DNA from: Opitutales bacterium
GTDB lineage: Bacteria > Verrucomicrobiota > Verrucomicrobiia > Opitutales > Intestinicryptomonadaceae
NCBI GenBank assembly: GCA_017633865.1
Contig: JAGBOM010000240.1
Coordinates: forward strand, 1-8,240
Direction of reading: 5' to 3'
Length of the DNA: 8,240 nt
The notes under the pieces are model-generated. The model saw only the letters and a list, made by a program, of their open reading frames with translations. It was not told where the DNA came from and ran no database searches. Position numbers and translations under genes: made by a program. Shown one piece after another: positions 1 to 5,430 of the stretch. The first letter of the stretch is position 1. Every line of letters starts with the position of its first letter.

Positions 1-231
1 AACGTTTTGAGCCTGCGCTTCGGCCTTTTGGACGGCTACTCGCGCACGCTCGAGGAGGTAGGCAAGCAGTTCGACGTCACAAGGGAGCGCATACGCCAAA
101 TCGAGGCCAAAGCCCTGCGCAAAATGCGCCACCCGACCCGCAAGCGCCAGCTGCACGGCTTCTTTGAAACCGAGGGCAACAACTCCGGCCCGGGGTTCGA
201 CCAGTTCAAAAAATCAAAAGGCGAATTTTAA
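1..231 (+). CDS. rpoD: RNA polymerase sigma-70 factor RpoD, C-terminal fragment (region 4)
   Basis: This is the last 76 codons of the primary sigma factor; the start lies before the window. It would direct core RNA polymerase to housekeeping promoters, with this part contacting the -35 element. The reading frame is open from base 1 to TAA at 229-231. The fragment carries the conserved region 4.2 helix-turn-helix: [20 protein letters not shown] followed by ALRKMRHP, nearly identical to the E. coli RpoD end. After the usual stop area it has a non-conserved tail of about 20 residues rich in Gly, Asn and Lys. An alternative sigma factor of the same family cannot be fully excluded from the C-terminus alone, but this degree of match favours RpoD/SigA. 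The next gene starts 6 nt after the stop, so the two may be co-transcribed. Confidence 0.93.
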   Translation, partial: NVLSLRFGLLDGYSRTLEEVGKQFDVTRERIRQIEAKALRKMRHPTRKRQLHGFFETEGNNSGPGFDQFKKSKGEF

Positions 232-237
232 GGGGAA

Positions 238-684
238 ATGAATTTTTTTAAATTCGTTATTCTTGCGGTTGCGGCAATGCTTGTTTTGCCGCAACCTCTT
301 TTTGCGCAGGCTTCCGACCCGCAAAGCGCGCAGCCCCAAAGCGGGCAGGCCGAGCCCGCAAACGGCGGAGTTTTTATAGAGGCGCCCAAAACCGACGGCG
401 AAAATTTCGCGCCCGATATAGACGCGCAAATCGGCAAAATCCTCAAAGTCGAAAACGGCAAAGCCTACGCTCTTTCAGGCAATTTTTCGCTCAACGGCGG
501 CTGGAATTTCTATTTCTACGCCGTCGACGAAAAATTCTCGCCCGTTGCCATTTTGGAGCCGACCCCCGTAACGTTCAAAAATATGAGAGTCTTTAAAATC
601 AGGGAGGGCGAGGCCAAAAAGGGCGATTTAATATTCCTAAAACAGCTGTCTCCGAACCCGCCGCCCGAGCCCGAAAAAAAATAA
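238..684 (+). CDS. Small secreted protein of unknown function, proline-rich C-terminus
   Basis: I do not recognise this 148-residue protein. Residues 1-25 form a clear Sec signal peptide: Lys near the start, a hydrophobic core, and an AQA cleavage site before SDPQ. The mature part begins with a Gln/Ala/Pro-rich linker (about 26-45). A compact predicted beta-rich section of about 80 residues follows, with Gly-Lys, Asn-Gly and Gly-Asp turns (IGKILKVENGKAY, then KKGDLIFLKQ). It ends in a Pro/Glu/Lys tail. The beta section could be a small barrel, but that is inference. The start at 238 is chosen because it gives a complete signal peptide and has AGGGG at 231-235, although the spacing to ATG is only 2 nt. 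It lies 6 nt after rpoD, suggesting read-through transcription. The product is probably periplasmic or cell-surface. Confidence 0.8.
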   Translation: MNFFKFVILAVAAMLVLPQPLFAQASDPQSAQPQSGQAEPANGGVFIEAPKTDGENFAPDIDAQIGKILKVENGKAYALSGNFSLNGGWNFYFYAVDEKFSPVAILEPTPVTFKNMRVFKIREGEAKKGDLIFLKQLSPNPPPEPEKK

Positions 685-790
685 ATAAAAAAACTTTTGC
701 TTTTTGCAAAAACACCCCCTAAATGTTTTTTTATCCAACGCGCCGCAAAATCCAAAAAAGCGCGAATTAAAACAATAAAAAACTAAAACT
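685..790. other. AT-rich intergenic gap with a small hairpin
   Basis: This gap separates the rpoD unit from the nitroreductase gene. It has a perfect inverted repeat, TTTTGC at 695-700 and GCAAAA at 706-711, with a T5 loop. The run of A at 687-693 precedes it, so the shape of an intrinsic terminator appears only when read on the minus strand, where no gene is seen. A T-run at 725-732 is too far from the stem to make a standard plus-strand terminator. A second weak stem, CGCGC at 739-743 with GCGCG at 760-764, follows. No convincing promoter was found. Confidence 0.35.
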
Positions 791-1318
791 ATGAACGACA
801 TTTTAACCCTTATAAAAACAAGAAGAAGCGCCCGAAATTTCAAAAGCGACCCGGTCCCGCAGGAAATTTTGGATAAAATCATCGAGGCCGGAACCTACGC
901 GGCAAGCGCCATGGGCAGGCAAAGCGCGATAATCGTGCAAGTCTCAAACAAGGCTCTCCGCGATAAAATCGCCGAGGAAAACCGCAAAATAGGCGGCTGG
1001 CCCGAAGGCTTCGACCCCTTCTACGGCGCGCCCGAAATGCTTATTGTCCTCTCGAAAAAATCCGAGCCCAACGGCGTTTACGACGGCAGCCTCGTAATGG
1101 GCAACATCATGCTCGCCGCGCACGCGCTTGGAATAGCAAGCTGCTGGATTCACCGCGCAAAAGAGGAGTTTGACGGCCCGCTCGGCAAGGAAATTTTAAA
1201 AACCCTCGGCATCTCGGAGGAATACGAGGGCATAGGCCACTGCGCCCTCGGCTACGCCGCTTGCGCCCTCCCGAATCCGCCCGCGCGCAAGCCCAACCGC
1301 GTTTTTAAAATCAAATAA
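791..1318 (+). CDS. Nitroreductase-family flavoprotein (putative FMN-dependent NAD(P)H oxidoreductase)
   Basis: This 175-residue protein belongs to the nitroreductase fold family, which usually binds FMN as a homodimer and passes electrons from NAD(P)H to nitro compounds, quinones or flavins; the real substrate here is unknown. The N-terminus has the FMN phosphate-binding signature RRSARNF (11-17). AASAMGRQSA (37-46) stands where many relatives carry an N-x-QPW motif, so this is a variant subgroup. Residues 98-120 (DGSLVMGNIMLAAHALGIAS then CWI) form the characteristic central helix. The C-terminal PARKPNRVFKIK is typical of small anaerobe-type members. There is no signal peptide, so it is cytoplasmic. 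The ATG at 791 is the only start that keeps the RRS motif near the N-terminus; no SD is visible, only an A-rich leader. The SIMPL gene begins 24 nt downstream, perhaps in the same transcript. Confidence 0.9.
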   Translation: MNDILTLIKTRRSARNFKSDPVPQEILDKIIEAGTYAASAMGRQSAIIVQVSNKALRDKIAEENRKIGGWPEGFDPFYGAPEMLIVLSKKSEPNGVYDGSLVMGNIMLAAHALGIASCWIHRAKEEFDGPLGKEILKTLGISEEYEGIGHCALGYAACALPNPPARKPNRVFKIK

Positions 1319-1342
1319 AAAGACAAAAAATTTTAGAAAAAA

Positions 1343-2074
1343 ATGAAAAACAAGATTTTAATCCTCCTTTCTATAGTCTCAATCTGCGCCACGCTTGTGG
1401 TCTGCTCGCTTATTTTGATTAAGCCGAACGTCCTGCTGCGCAAGCCCGGCGGCATTTCCGTAAAAGGGTACGCCGTCCAAAAAGTCGTTTCCGACATAGG
1501 CGAGTGGGCGTGCGCTATAAACGCCCGCGCCGCAACCCAAAAAGAGGCGTATTTAAAACTGAAAAACGACTTGTCAAAAAGCGTAGAATTCATAAAAAGC
1601 AAAGGCGCGCCCGCCGACGCCGTAACAATCGGCGGAATTTCCGCCTACCCCGTAAAAAGCAGGGACAAAAACGGCTACCTTACCGAGGATGTAATCGCCT
1701 GGGTCGCGAGCGCGACAATCGGCATTCAAAGCGCGGACGTAGCCCTTATTTACGAGCTTAACGCAAAGTCGTCGGAGCTGAACGAACTCGGCATTGAAAT
1801 CTCCAACAGCAACACAAGATATTTCTATACAAACCTTGAATCCCTAAAGCTTGAGCTCATCGGCAGAGCCTCCGCAAACGCCCGCGAGCGCGCGCAAAAA
1901 CTTGCGGGCACAAGCGGCGGAAAATTGGGCGGCGTTCTAAGCGCGAGCCAGGGCGTGTTCCAAATAACCCGCCCGCTCTCCACCGAAACCTCCGACTGGG
2001 GCATGTACGAAACGGGCACCATAGAAAAAGAGGTAAAGTGCACCGTAAACGTCCAATTCGCCGTGGAAAAATAG
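1343..2074 (+). CDS. SIMPL domain (DUF541) protein, membrane-anchored
   Basis: This 243-residue protein matches the SIMPL/DUF541 family, whose members include E. coli YggE and Brucella BP26. Their biochemical role is unsettled; links to oxidative stress and to oligomeric envelope assemblies are reported for relatives. Residues 4-26 are a single hydrophobic segment, and with no signal-peptidase site after it this is more likely a membrane anchor. The residue before Cys21 is Val, so it is not a lipobox. The domain runs from about 38 (ISVKGYAVQKVVSDIGEW) through a helical stretch and a beta section. It ends with the typical RASANARERAQKLA (175-188) and GVFQITRP (204-211) block. The domain is expected to face the periplasm. 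ATG 1343 is preceded by an A-rich leader without SD. A strong terminator follows 30 nt after the TAG stop. Confidence 0.9.
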   Translation: MKNKILILLSIVSICATLVVCSLILIKPNVLLRKPGGISVKGYAVQKVVSDIGEWACAINARAATQKEAYLKLKNDLSKSVEFIKSKGAPADAVTIGGISAYPVKSRDKNGYLTEDVIAWVASATIGIQSADVALIYELNAKSSELNELGIEISNSNTRYFYTNLESLKLELIGRASANARERAQKLAGTSGGKLGGVLSASQGVFQITRPLSTETSDWGMYETGTIEKEVKCTVNVQFAVEK

Positions 2075-2103
2075 CTTTTTGCTTTTTCTTTAAAAACCTC
2101 CCG

Positions 2104-2132
2104 AAAAAGGCCGCAACCCTGCGGCTTTTTTT
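2104..2132 (+). terminator. Rho-independent terminator after the SIMPL gene
   Basis: A 12-bp stem with one G-U pair is formed by 2104-2115 (AAAAAGGCCGCA) and 2120-2131 (TGCGGCTTTTTT), with an ACCC loop at 2116-2119. The T-run covers 2126-2132. It lies 30 nt after the SIMPL stop codon and would end the transcript that includes the nitroreductase and SIMPL genes. Confidence 0.88.
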
Positions 2133-2139
2133 GCGTGCC

Positions 2140-2189
2140 AAAACGCGCCGCCCAAAAACTTTCGGGAGCGAAGGCGGCGGCGCGCTTTT
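2140..2189 (+). other. Long GC-rich hairpin in the gap before the TIGR02597-type gene
   Basis: The outer stem is nine perfect pairs, CGCGCCGCC at 2144-2152 with GGCGGCGCG at 2176-2184. Outside it AAAA (2140-2143) can pair with TTTT (2186-2189) across one bulged C. Inside it CTTTCG (2159-2164) pairs with CGAAGG (2169-2174) around a GGAG loop. The interior loop is CAAAAA opposite a single C. It lies directly after the terminator at 2104-2132, so it may be a second terminator-like or spacer element. Function is unknown. Confidence 0.5.
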
Positions 2190-2309
2190 ATCCTCCAAAA
2201 AATGTTTTGATGGCGAAATCAGCCGATGCGCCGCTTTTTTACACGCAAACCCCGCCGCAAAAACGGATTTTGTTTTTTCGCTTTTTTGTTTTGCCATTGG
2301 AAATATTGT

Positions 2310-2338
2310 TTGACTTGTAAAAAATAAACGGATAAAAA
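2310..2338 (+). promoter_or_regulatory. Candidate sigma-70 promoter for the TIGR02597-type/PEP-CTERM pair
   Basis: TTGACT at 2310-2315 matches five of six -35 consensus bases. After a 17-nt spacer, TAAAAA at 2333-2338 matches four of six -10 bases. Transcription would begin near 2345, about 12 nt before the ATG at 2357, giving a very short leader. This fits the lack of an SD there. It is the only good promoter match after the terminator at 2104-2132. Confidence 0.5.
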
Positions 2339-2356
2339 ACATAAAGAATTTCTACA

Positions 2357-3454
2357 ATGAAATGCTTGTTTATCCTGCCCCTAATAATATTTCTCGCAAG
2401 CCCGGCATTCGCGGCAAGCGCTGAAACTCCCGTTTTCGGAACCTACAAGATTGACTGCCCCGCATCGAGCGACACTTACATAGGCCTTTCAATCTCGCGC
2501 CCCTCGGCTTTCGCGGGCGAGGTTGAGGGCGTCGCCGCAAACGGCGCGGTTGTCGCAAGCGGGGAGCCCAACTGGGCGGAAAACCGGTTCGTTTACGAAA
2601 GCGGCAGCCAGAGCGACCACTACTACCTAAAGTTTACCTCGGGCGAACTCGAGGGCGCGTGGTTCGACGTTGTCGGCAACAACTCCTATTCCGTCGAAAT
2701 CGACATTCCGGACTCCGAGCTTCAAAAAATCGCCCTCGGCGACTCGTTTGAAATAATCCCGCATTGGACGCTTTCAACCCTGTTTCCAGACGGCGGCGGC
2801 CTTGCCGTGGCGCAAAGCTCGTTTTCGAGGGCGGGGGCGAGCATTGTAAGAACCTACGCCTATTTTGACGAATCCGAAGGCTGGATTTACCCCGACGGCT
2901 GCAACAACGCCCCGTCAAAATCATACTTTTTCAGGCAAAGCAAAAACTCCTGGCTCGACTACTCGAACAAAAACGCCTCCGACGCGGTCTTGGCGCCGAA
3001 CTCCGTGGTGAAAATCACGCAGGAGGAGGGCGTAAATTCAACAGCGACATTTAGCGGAGTTGTCCCAAACTGCGCAACGGCGGTTGAAATTTTCGCCTTT
3101 GCGGATTCGGGCGCGCAAGACATTTATATATCAAATCCGTCAGCTACTGACATCACGCTTTCCGAGCTTACCGACCCCCTCGTAAAATCGGGGGCGTTCA
3201 GCCACTATACCCTTACAATCTCCAAAGGCGACGAGCTTACGATTTATTCCACAAACGAAGTAAACGCCGTTTCCGACAAGCGTTTTTTGTGCAAAAAAAG
3301 CGGCGAAACCTACAGGTGGGTCAAGTACGGCACCACAACCTCCGCCGACGACACCGTCGTAAAGGCGGGCGCATCCATAATCTTAAGAAAAAAGGCGCAG
3401 GCCGAAGACTTCGCCGCGCGCGCCACATTCTCGCCCCAATATTTAAATAAATAA
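2357..3454 (+). CDS. TIGR02597-type secreted protein (Verrucomicrobia-associated family)
   Basis: This 365-residue exported protein resembles a family I know as TIGR02597, found mainly in Verrucomicrobia and of unknown function; assignment is from memory of its pattern. Residues 1-20 are a Sec signal peptide with a cleavage region at AFA-AS. The mature protein shows the family order: SSDTYIGLSISRPSAFAGEV (38-57), a W-x-x-N-x-FVY block (NWAENRFVY, 72-80), YYLKFTSGELEGAWFDVV (89-106), then GDSFEIIPHWTLSTLFPDG (128-146). The rest is beta-rich, with WLDYSNKNASDAVLAPNSVV matching the later W-x-x-x repeat of the family. It carries no C-terminal sorting signal of its own. The stop is 4 nt before the next gene, which does have a PEP-CTERM signal, so the two are almost surely one operon. 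ATG 2357 gives the full signal peptide. Confidence 0.8.
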   Translation: MKCLFILPLIIFLASPAFAASAETPVFGTYKIDCPASSDTYIGLSISRPSAFAGEVEGVAANGAVVASGEPNWAENRFVYESGSQSDHYYLKFTSGELEGAWFDVVGNNSYSVEIDIPDSELQKIALGDSFEIIPHWTLSTLFPDGGGLAVAQSSFSRAGASIVRTYAYFDESEGWIYPDGCNNAPSKSYFFRQSKNSWLDYSNKNASDAVLAPNSVVKITQEEGVNSTATFSGVVPNCATAVEIFAFADSGAQDIYISNPSATDITLSELTDPLVKSGAFSHYTLTISKGDELTIYSTNEVNAVSDKRFLCKKSGETYRWVKYGTTTSADDTVVKAGASIILRKKAQAEDFAARATFSPQYLNK

Positions 3455-3458
3455 AAAT

Positions 3459-4133
3459 ATGAAAAAAGCTCTAACAATACTCTCCCTTCTAACGCTCGCC
3501 TGCGCTGGGCACGCGGCAAGCTCGGGCTACGGCTACCAGGCCGGCCAGTTCAGCTTTAACGACGGCACCCTTGTCGATAAAGAGCTGAACTACGCCTTCA
3601 TTGTCGATATGACAAAAAACACGTTCAACAATTTTAGCCTAAATATCGGCAACCAAATCCAAGCCGGCACATATCTGGACGCCGGCACGAACAACTACTA
3701 CACAATAGAGCAGGGCTCCCTCCAGATTGAGGATGGCGTCAACTACGCCTCGGGCGAATTCTTCGTCTACGGAACGCAGTACGGCGAGGGCGGCTTCTCG
3801 GGCGGAGAAGACATAGGCATATTGGTCTGGACAAACGCCGGCAAGGAAATCGCCGACGGCACCGTAAAGGAGGGCTACTACTACGCGGTCTGCTCGCTTT
3901 CCAAAACCGCCTACGAAACAAGCCTTAACTATTGGCAAATTCCGCAGTCGGGCGACCTCGGCAAGTCCTACGAAATGTACGCGCTCGCGCAAAACTGGCC
4001 AGAAGGCGGAGAGCTGTCGAACTCGTCCCTTACGCTCTCAAAACAGGCGGCTCCCGTTCCCGAACCCGCCACCTGCGCCGCGATTTTCGGCGCGCTGGCC
4101 TTGGCGCTTGCAGCATGGCGGAAAAAACGCTAA
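3459..4133 (+). CDS. PEP-CTERM sorting-domain surface protein
   Basis: This 224-residue protein is predicted to be exported and processed by an exosortase. Residues 1-20 form a Sec signal peptide (Lys-Lys then a hydrophobic core ending near GHAAS). The end (about 200-224) is a typical PEP-CTERM tripartite tail: the VPEPA motif, a hydrophobic span rich in Ala and Leu, and the basic terminus WRKKR. In known systems the tail is recognised by an EpsH/exosortase enzyme and the protein ends on the surface or in the extracellular matrix. The body between is rich in Gly, Tyr, Asn and Thr and likely all-beta; I recognise no catalytic motif in it. It starts 4 nt after the preceding gene and is likely co-expressed with it. 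There is no SD, only AATAAAAAT before the ATG. Confidence 0.85.
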   Translation: MKKALTILSLLTLACAGHAASSGYGYQAGQFSFNDGTLVDKELNYAFIVDMTKNTFNNFSLNIGNQIQAGTYLDAGTNNYYTIEQGSLQIEDGVNYASGEFFVYGTQYGEGGFSGGEDIGILVWTNAGKEIADGTVKEGYYYAVCSLSKTAYETSLNYWQIPQSGDLGKSYEMYALAQNWPEGGELSNSSLTLSKQAAPVPEPATCAAIFGALALALAAWRKKR

Positions 4134-4145
4134 AACAGCCCGCGC

Positions 4146-4161
4146 GTAAAATTTGTTTTAC
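4146..4161 (+). other. Short AT-rich hairpin between two secreted-protein genes
   Basis: GTAAAA at 4146-4151 and TTTTAC at 4156-4161 form a perfect 6-bp stem with a TTTG loop in the 41-nt gap after the PEP-CTERM gene. No T-run follows, so it is at best a weak pause or transcript-end stabiliser. Confidence 0.3.
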
Positions 4162-4174
4162 CTAACCTCAAAAA

Positions 4175-4624
4175 ATGCGCCGATTTAAAAAAATGAAAAT
4201 TTTTGCAGCCGGCGCATTGCTTTTTGCCGCGGCTCTCGCCCAAAACGCGGCGGCGCAAGACTCCGCGCCCACAACCGAAAAACTTAAAATCGTGTCGGCC
4301 TGCTGCATAGACAACCGCTGGATTTTTAGGGTTTTCGACGGCATAGCGGGCAGAATCGTAACCGTGGAGCAGGGCAGGCCAAACTCCAGCGGATTTTCCG
4401 TCGAAAATTTTAATACGGATACCGACACCGCGGGAATCGCAACGCCCTACGGCTACTTTGTAATCTCGCTTAATACGCCATCGGCGAACACAAAACAAGC
4501 CCCGCAAAATCAAAACGCCCAAAGGCGTGGCGCCCCTCCGCCGCCCCCTGAAGGTTTCGGCCCCCCGCCGCCTCCGCAAAATATTTCCCGCCGCCAAGTT
4601 CTCGAGCAAATAAAAGAACTATAA
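4175..4624 (+). CDS. Small secreted protein with proline-rich tail, function unknown
   Basis: I do not recognise this protein of up to 149 residues. It has a Sec signal peptide with a hydrophobic core (IFAAGALLFAAALAQ) ending at NAAAQ. Two in-frame ATGs are possible, 4175 (MRRFKKMKIF) and 4193 (MKIFAAG); both keep the signal, and neither has an SD. The mature part is about 75 residues, with strand-like segments (KLKIVSACCIDNRWIFRVFD, RIVTVEQG, GYFVISL) and an adjacent Cys-Cys pair. Then comes a low-complexity linker rich in Gln, Asn and Pro, with two runs of five prolines (PPPPPEGFGPPPPPQ), and a short charged end. The beta core is loosely like the small periplasmic domains of type II secretion/pilus proteins (GspC/PilP), but I would not name it on that basis. 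It may extend the operon of the two preceding genes. Confidence 0.75.
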   Translation: MRRFKKMKIFAAGALLFAAALAQNAAAQDSAPTTEKLKIVSACCIDNRWIFRVFDGIAGRIVTVEQGRPNSSGFSVENFNTDTDTAGIATPYGYFVISLNTPSANTKQAPQNQNAQRRGAPPPPPEGFGPPPPPQNISRRQVLEQIKEL

Positions 4625-4651
4625 ACCGCCCGCCGCGCCCGAAAAAATAAA

Positions 4652-4680
4652 TTGACGAAAACGCGCGTAATTGCTTAATT
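4652..4680 (+). promoter_or_regulatory. Candidate promoter of tRNA-Pro
   Basis: TTGACG at 4652-4657 matches five of six -35 bases. Seventeen bases later TTAATT at 4675-4680 is a weak -10, matching three of six. The -10 ends 17 nt before the mature tRNA 5' end, leaving room for a short 5' leader removed by RNase P. Confidence 0.4.
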
Positions 4681-4697
4681 AAAATTTTATTTTTAAA

Positions 4698-4774
<77 letters not shown>

Positions 4775-4791
4775 ATCAGAATAGATTTAAG

Positions 4792-4822
4792 AAAACGGAT
4801 ACTTTCGGGTATTCGTTTTTTT
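4792..4822 (+). terminator. Rho-independent terminator after tRNA-Pro
   Basis: The stem 4794-4803 (AACGGATACT) with 4808-4817 (GGTATTCGTT) closes a UUCG tetraloop at 4804-4807, with G-U pairs at two places. The flanking A's at 4792-4793 extend it against the T-run at 4816-4822. It lies 17 nt after the tRNA CCA end and would end the tRNA transcript, insulating it from the DNA downstream. Confidence 0.88.
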
Positions 4823-4878
4823 GTTGCCTATTAGAAAAGTATTGTCGTTAAAGTAATTTTACTATATTAAAAATTTTA

Positions 4879-4961
4879 TGACCATGAGGTCACTTTGAAA
4901 CAATTTTCCGTTTAAAAGTACAATTTTTGCATAAGATTATATGAGACCATGTGGACACTTT
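4879..4961 (+). repeat. Imperfect direct repeat pair, possible operators
   Basis: TGACCATGAGGTCACTTT at 4879-4896 and AGACCATGTGGACACTTT at 4944-4961 agree at 15 of 18 positions, with start points 65 bp apart. The first copy contains a perfect inverted repeat, TGACC-ATGA-GGTCA. The second copy loses that symmetry but becomes one arm of a different hairpin. Spacing and symmetry suggest sites for a dimeric DNA-binding protein; no such protein is encoded in the window. Confidence 0.6.
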
Positions 4962-4980
4962 TCACGCGCCACGTGGTATC
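4943..4980 (+). repeat. Inverted repeat / hairpin
   Basis: GAGACCATGTGG at 4943-4954 pairs with CCACGTGGTATC at 4969-4980: eleven of twelve pairs form when one G-U pair is allowed, with one G-A mismatch. The loop is 14 nt. The right arm contains the perfect palindrome CCACGTGG (4969-4976). No T-run follows, so it is not an intrinsic terminator. Confidence 0.6.
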
Positions 4981-5031
4981 TATCTTATTGATTTTATTGA
5001 ATACTCATAAATATTTATGCTTCTGTTTCTT

Positions 5032-5062
5032 GACTCAATGTGTGGTGGGGCAACCTTGAGTC
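5032..5062 (+). repeat. Inverted repeat GACTCAA / TTGAGTC
   Basis: The 7-bp arms at 5032-5038 and 5056-5062 are perfect, with a 17-nt loop that includes GGT and ACC capable of extending the pairing. The left arm sequence TGACTCAA recurs at 5187-5194, overlapping the start codon of the 61-residue gene. Confidence 0.55.
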
Positions 5063-5073
5063 GCGAAACGCTC

Positions 5074-5094
5074 TTGTTTTTCTTTCAAAAACAA
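5074..5094 (+). repeat. AT-rich inverted repeat
   Basis: TTGTTTTT at 5074-5081 and AAAAACAA at 5087-5094 form a perfect 8-bp stem with a CTTTC loop. There is no T-run after it. In DNA this rich in A and T such a repeat can arise by chance. Confidence 0.4.
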
Positions 5095-5124
5095 TAGGAT
5101 ATCACAATCATATGCTAATAAAAC

Positions 5125-5155
5125 TTGACTTTTATATTTTTCCAAGCGTTATTGT
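5125..5155 (+). promoter_or_regulatory. Candidate promoter for the 61-residue gene
   Basis: TTGACT at 5125-5130 matches five of six -35 bases, and TATTGT at 5150-5155 matches four of six -10 bases, but the 19-nt spacer is long. Transcription would begin near 5162, about 24 nt before the ATG. Other weak pairs exist nearby (for example TTGATT at 4988 with TATTTA at 5012), so this is tentative. Confidence 0.35.
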
Positions 5156-5185
5156 AGTAAGTGTCTATACAGAAAGGAGAACAAC

Positions 5186-5371
5186 ATGACTCAAGCCGAA
5201 AAACTCGTTAAAATTATCATGCCGGATTTGTTAAGATATTTAAAATTAAAAGAACGTGGTCTTGTATGTCAAAATCGCGTTTTGCAACGAATTCCGTTAG
5301 ATCAAAGAGAGAAAAAAGAGGAAGAATTTGAAGAATTCAGCGAGGAAGCTAATAAAATCTTAAATAAGTAA
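5186..5371 (+). CDS. Small hypothetical protein (61 residues) upstream of the restriction-modification operon
   Basis: I do not recognise this protein. It has a strong SD (AAAGGAG, 5173-5179) at good spacing from ATG 5186, and its codon use resembles that of the downstream operon, so I regard it as a real gene of the acquired DNA. It is hydrophilic and probably helical throughout. A basic, Leu-rich first half (KLVKIIMPDLLRYLKLKERG) is followed by an acidic/charged second half (REKKEEEFEEFSEEANKI) ending in LNK. There is no signal peptide, membrane segment or clear helix-turn-helix, so a classic restriction controller (C protein) is not supported. It ends 59 nt before dpnM, with separate promoter candidates in between. 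Options include a regulator, an accessory factor, or a leftover of another island gene. Confidence 0.65.
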   Translation: MTQAEKLVKIIMPDLLRYLKLKERGLVCQNRVLQRIPLDQREKKEEEFEEFSEEANKILNK

Positions 5372-5379
5372 AATTTTTA

Positions 5380-5408
5380 TTGCTATAATTTTTAATTCAG
5401 CCTATACT
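5380..5408 (+). promoter_or_regulatory. Overlapping promoter candidates for dpnM-dpnA-dpnB
   Basis: A perfect extended -10, TGCTATAAT, lies at 5381-5389, with only a weak -35 match (TAAATA, 5361-5366) 17 nt before it. Overlapping it, TTGCTA (5380-5385) and TATACT (5403-5408) make a second pair with a 17-nt spacer, matching four and five of six consensus bases. Either would start transcription within about 20-35 nt of the dpnM ATG, giving the operon its own promoter. Confidence 0.6.
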
Positions 5409-5430
5409 CTTTTCTAACCTAGGATATAAA

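Larger units (their letters stand above)
4823..5185 (+). other. AT-rich repeat-bearing control region, no gene
   Basis: I see no convincing coding sequence between the tRNA terminator and the ATG at 5186. The stretch holds an imperfect direct repeat (4879-4896 and 4944-4961), a 12-pair hairpin (4943-4980), an inverted repeat GACTCAA/TTGAGTC (5032-5062), an AT-rich hairpin (5074-5094) and a possible promoter (5125-5155). No integrase fragment and no second copy of the tRNA 3' end were found. Base composition is clearly lower in GC than in the genes left of the tRNA. Confidence 0.7.

Noticed and set aside
695..711. TTTTGC-T5-GCAAAA as terminator of the rpoD unit
   Set aside because: The A-run precedes and no T-run directly follows on the plus strand; it would work only for a minus-strand transcript, and no such gene is present.
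2038..2313. Plus-strand open frame in the gap between the SIMPL and TIGR02597-type genes
   Set aside because: It runs through the terminator and the large hairpin, has no ribosome site, and its composition is Lys/Phe/Ala-rich noise; the overlapping minus-strand frame at 1857-2342 is Arg/Phe-rich noise of the same kind.
3639..3992. Minus-strand open frame inside the PEP-CTERM gene
   Set aside because: It is a shadow of a well-supported gene with signal peptide and sorting tail on the other strand.
4823..5185. CRISPR or tandem repeat array
   Set aside because: Only two imperfect copies and isolated inverted repeats are present, without regular spacing or multiple units.
5186..5371. Classic restriction controller (C protein) reading of the 61-residue gene
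   Set aside because: The length is near that of C proteins, but I see no helix-turn-helix pattern, and the highly charged C-terminal half does not fit that family.
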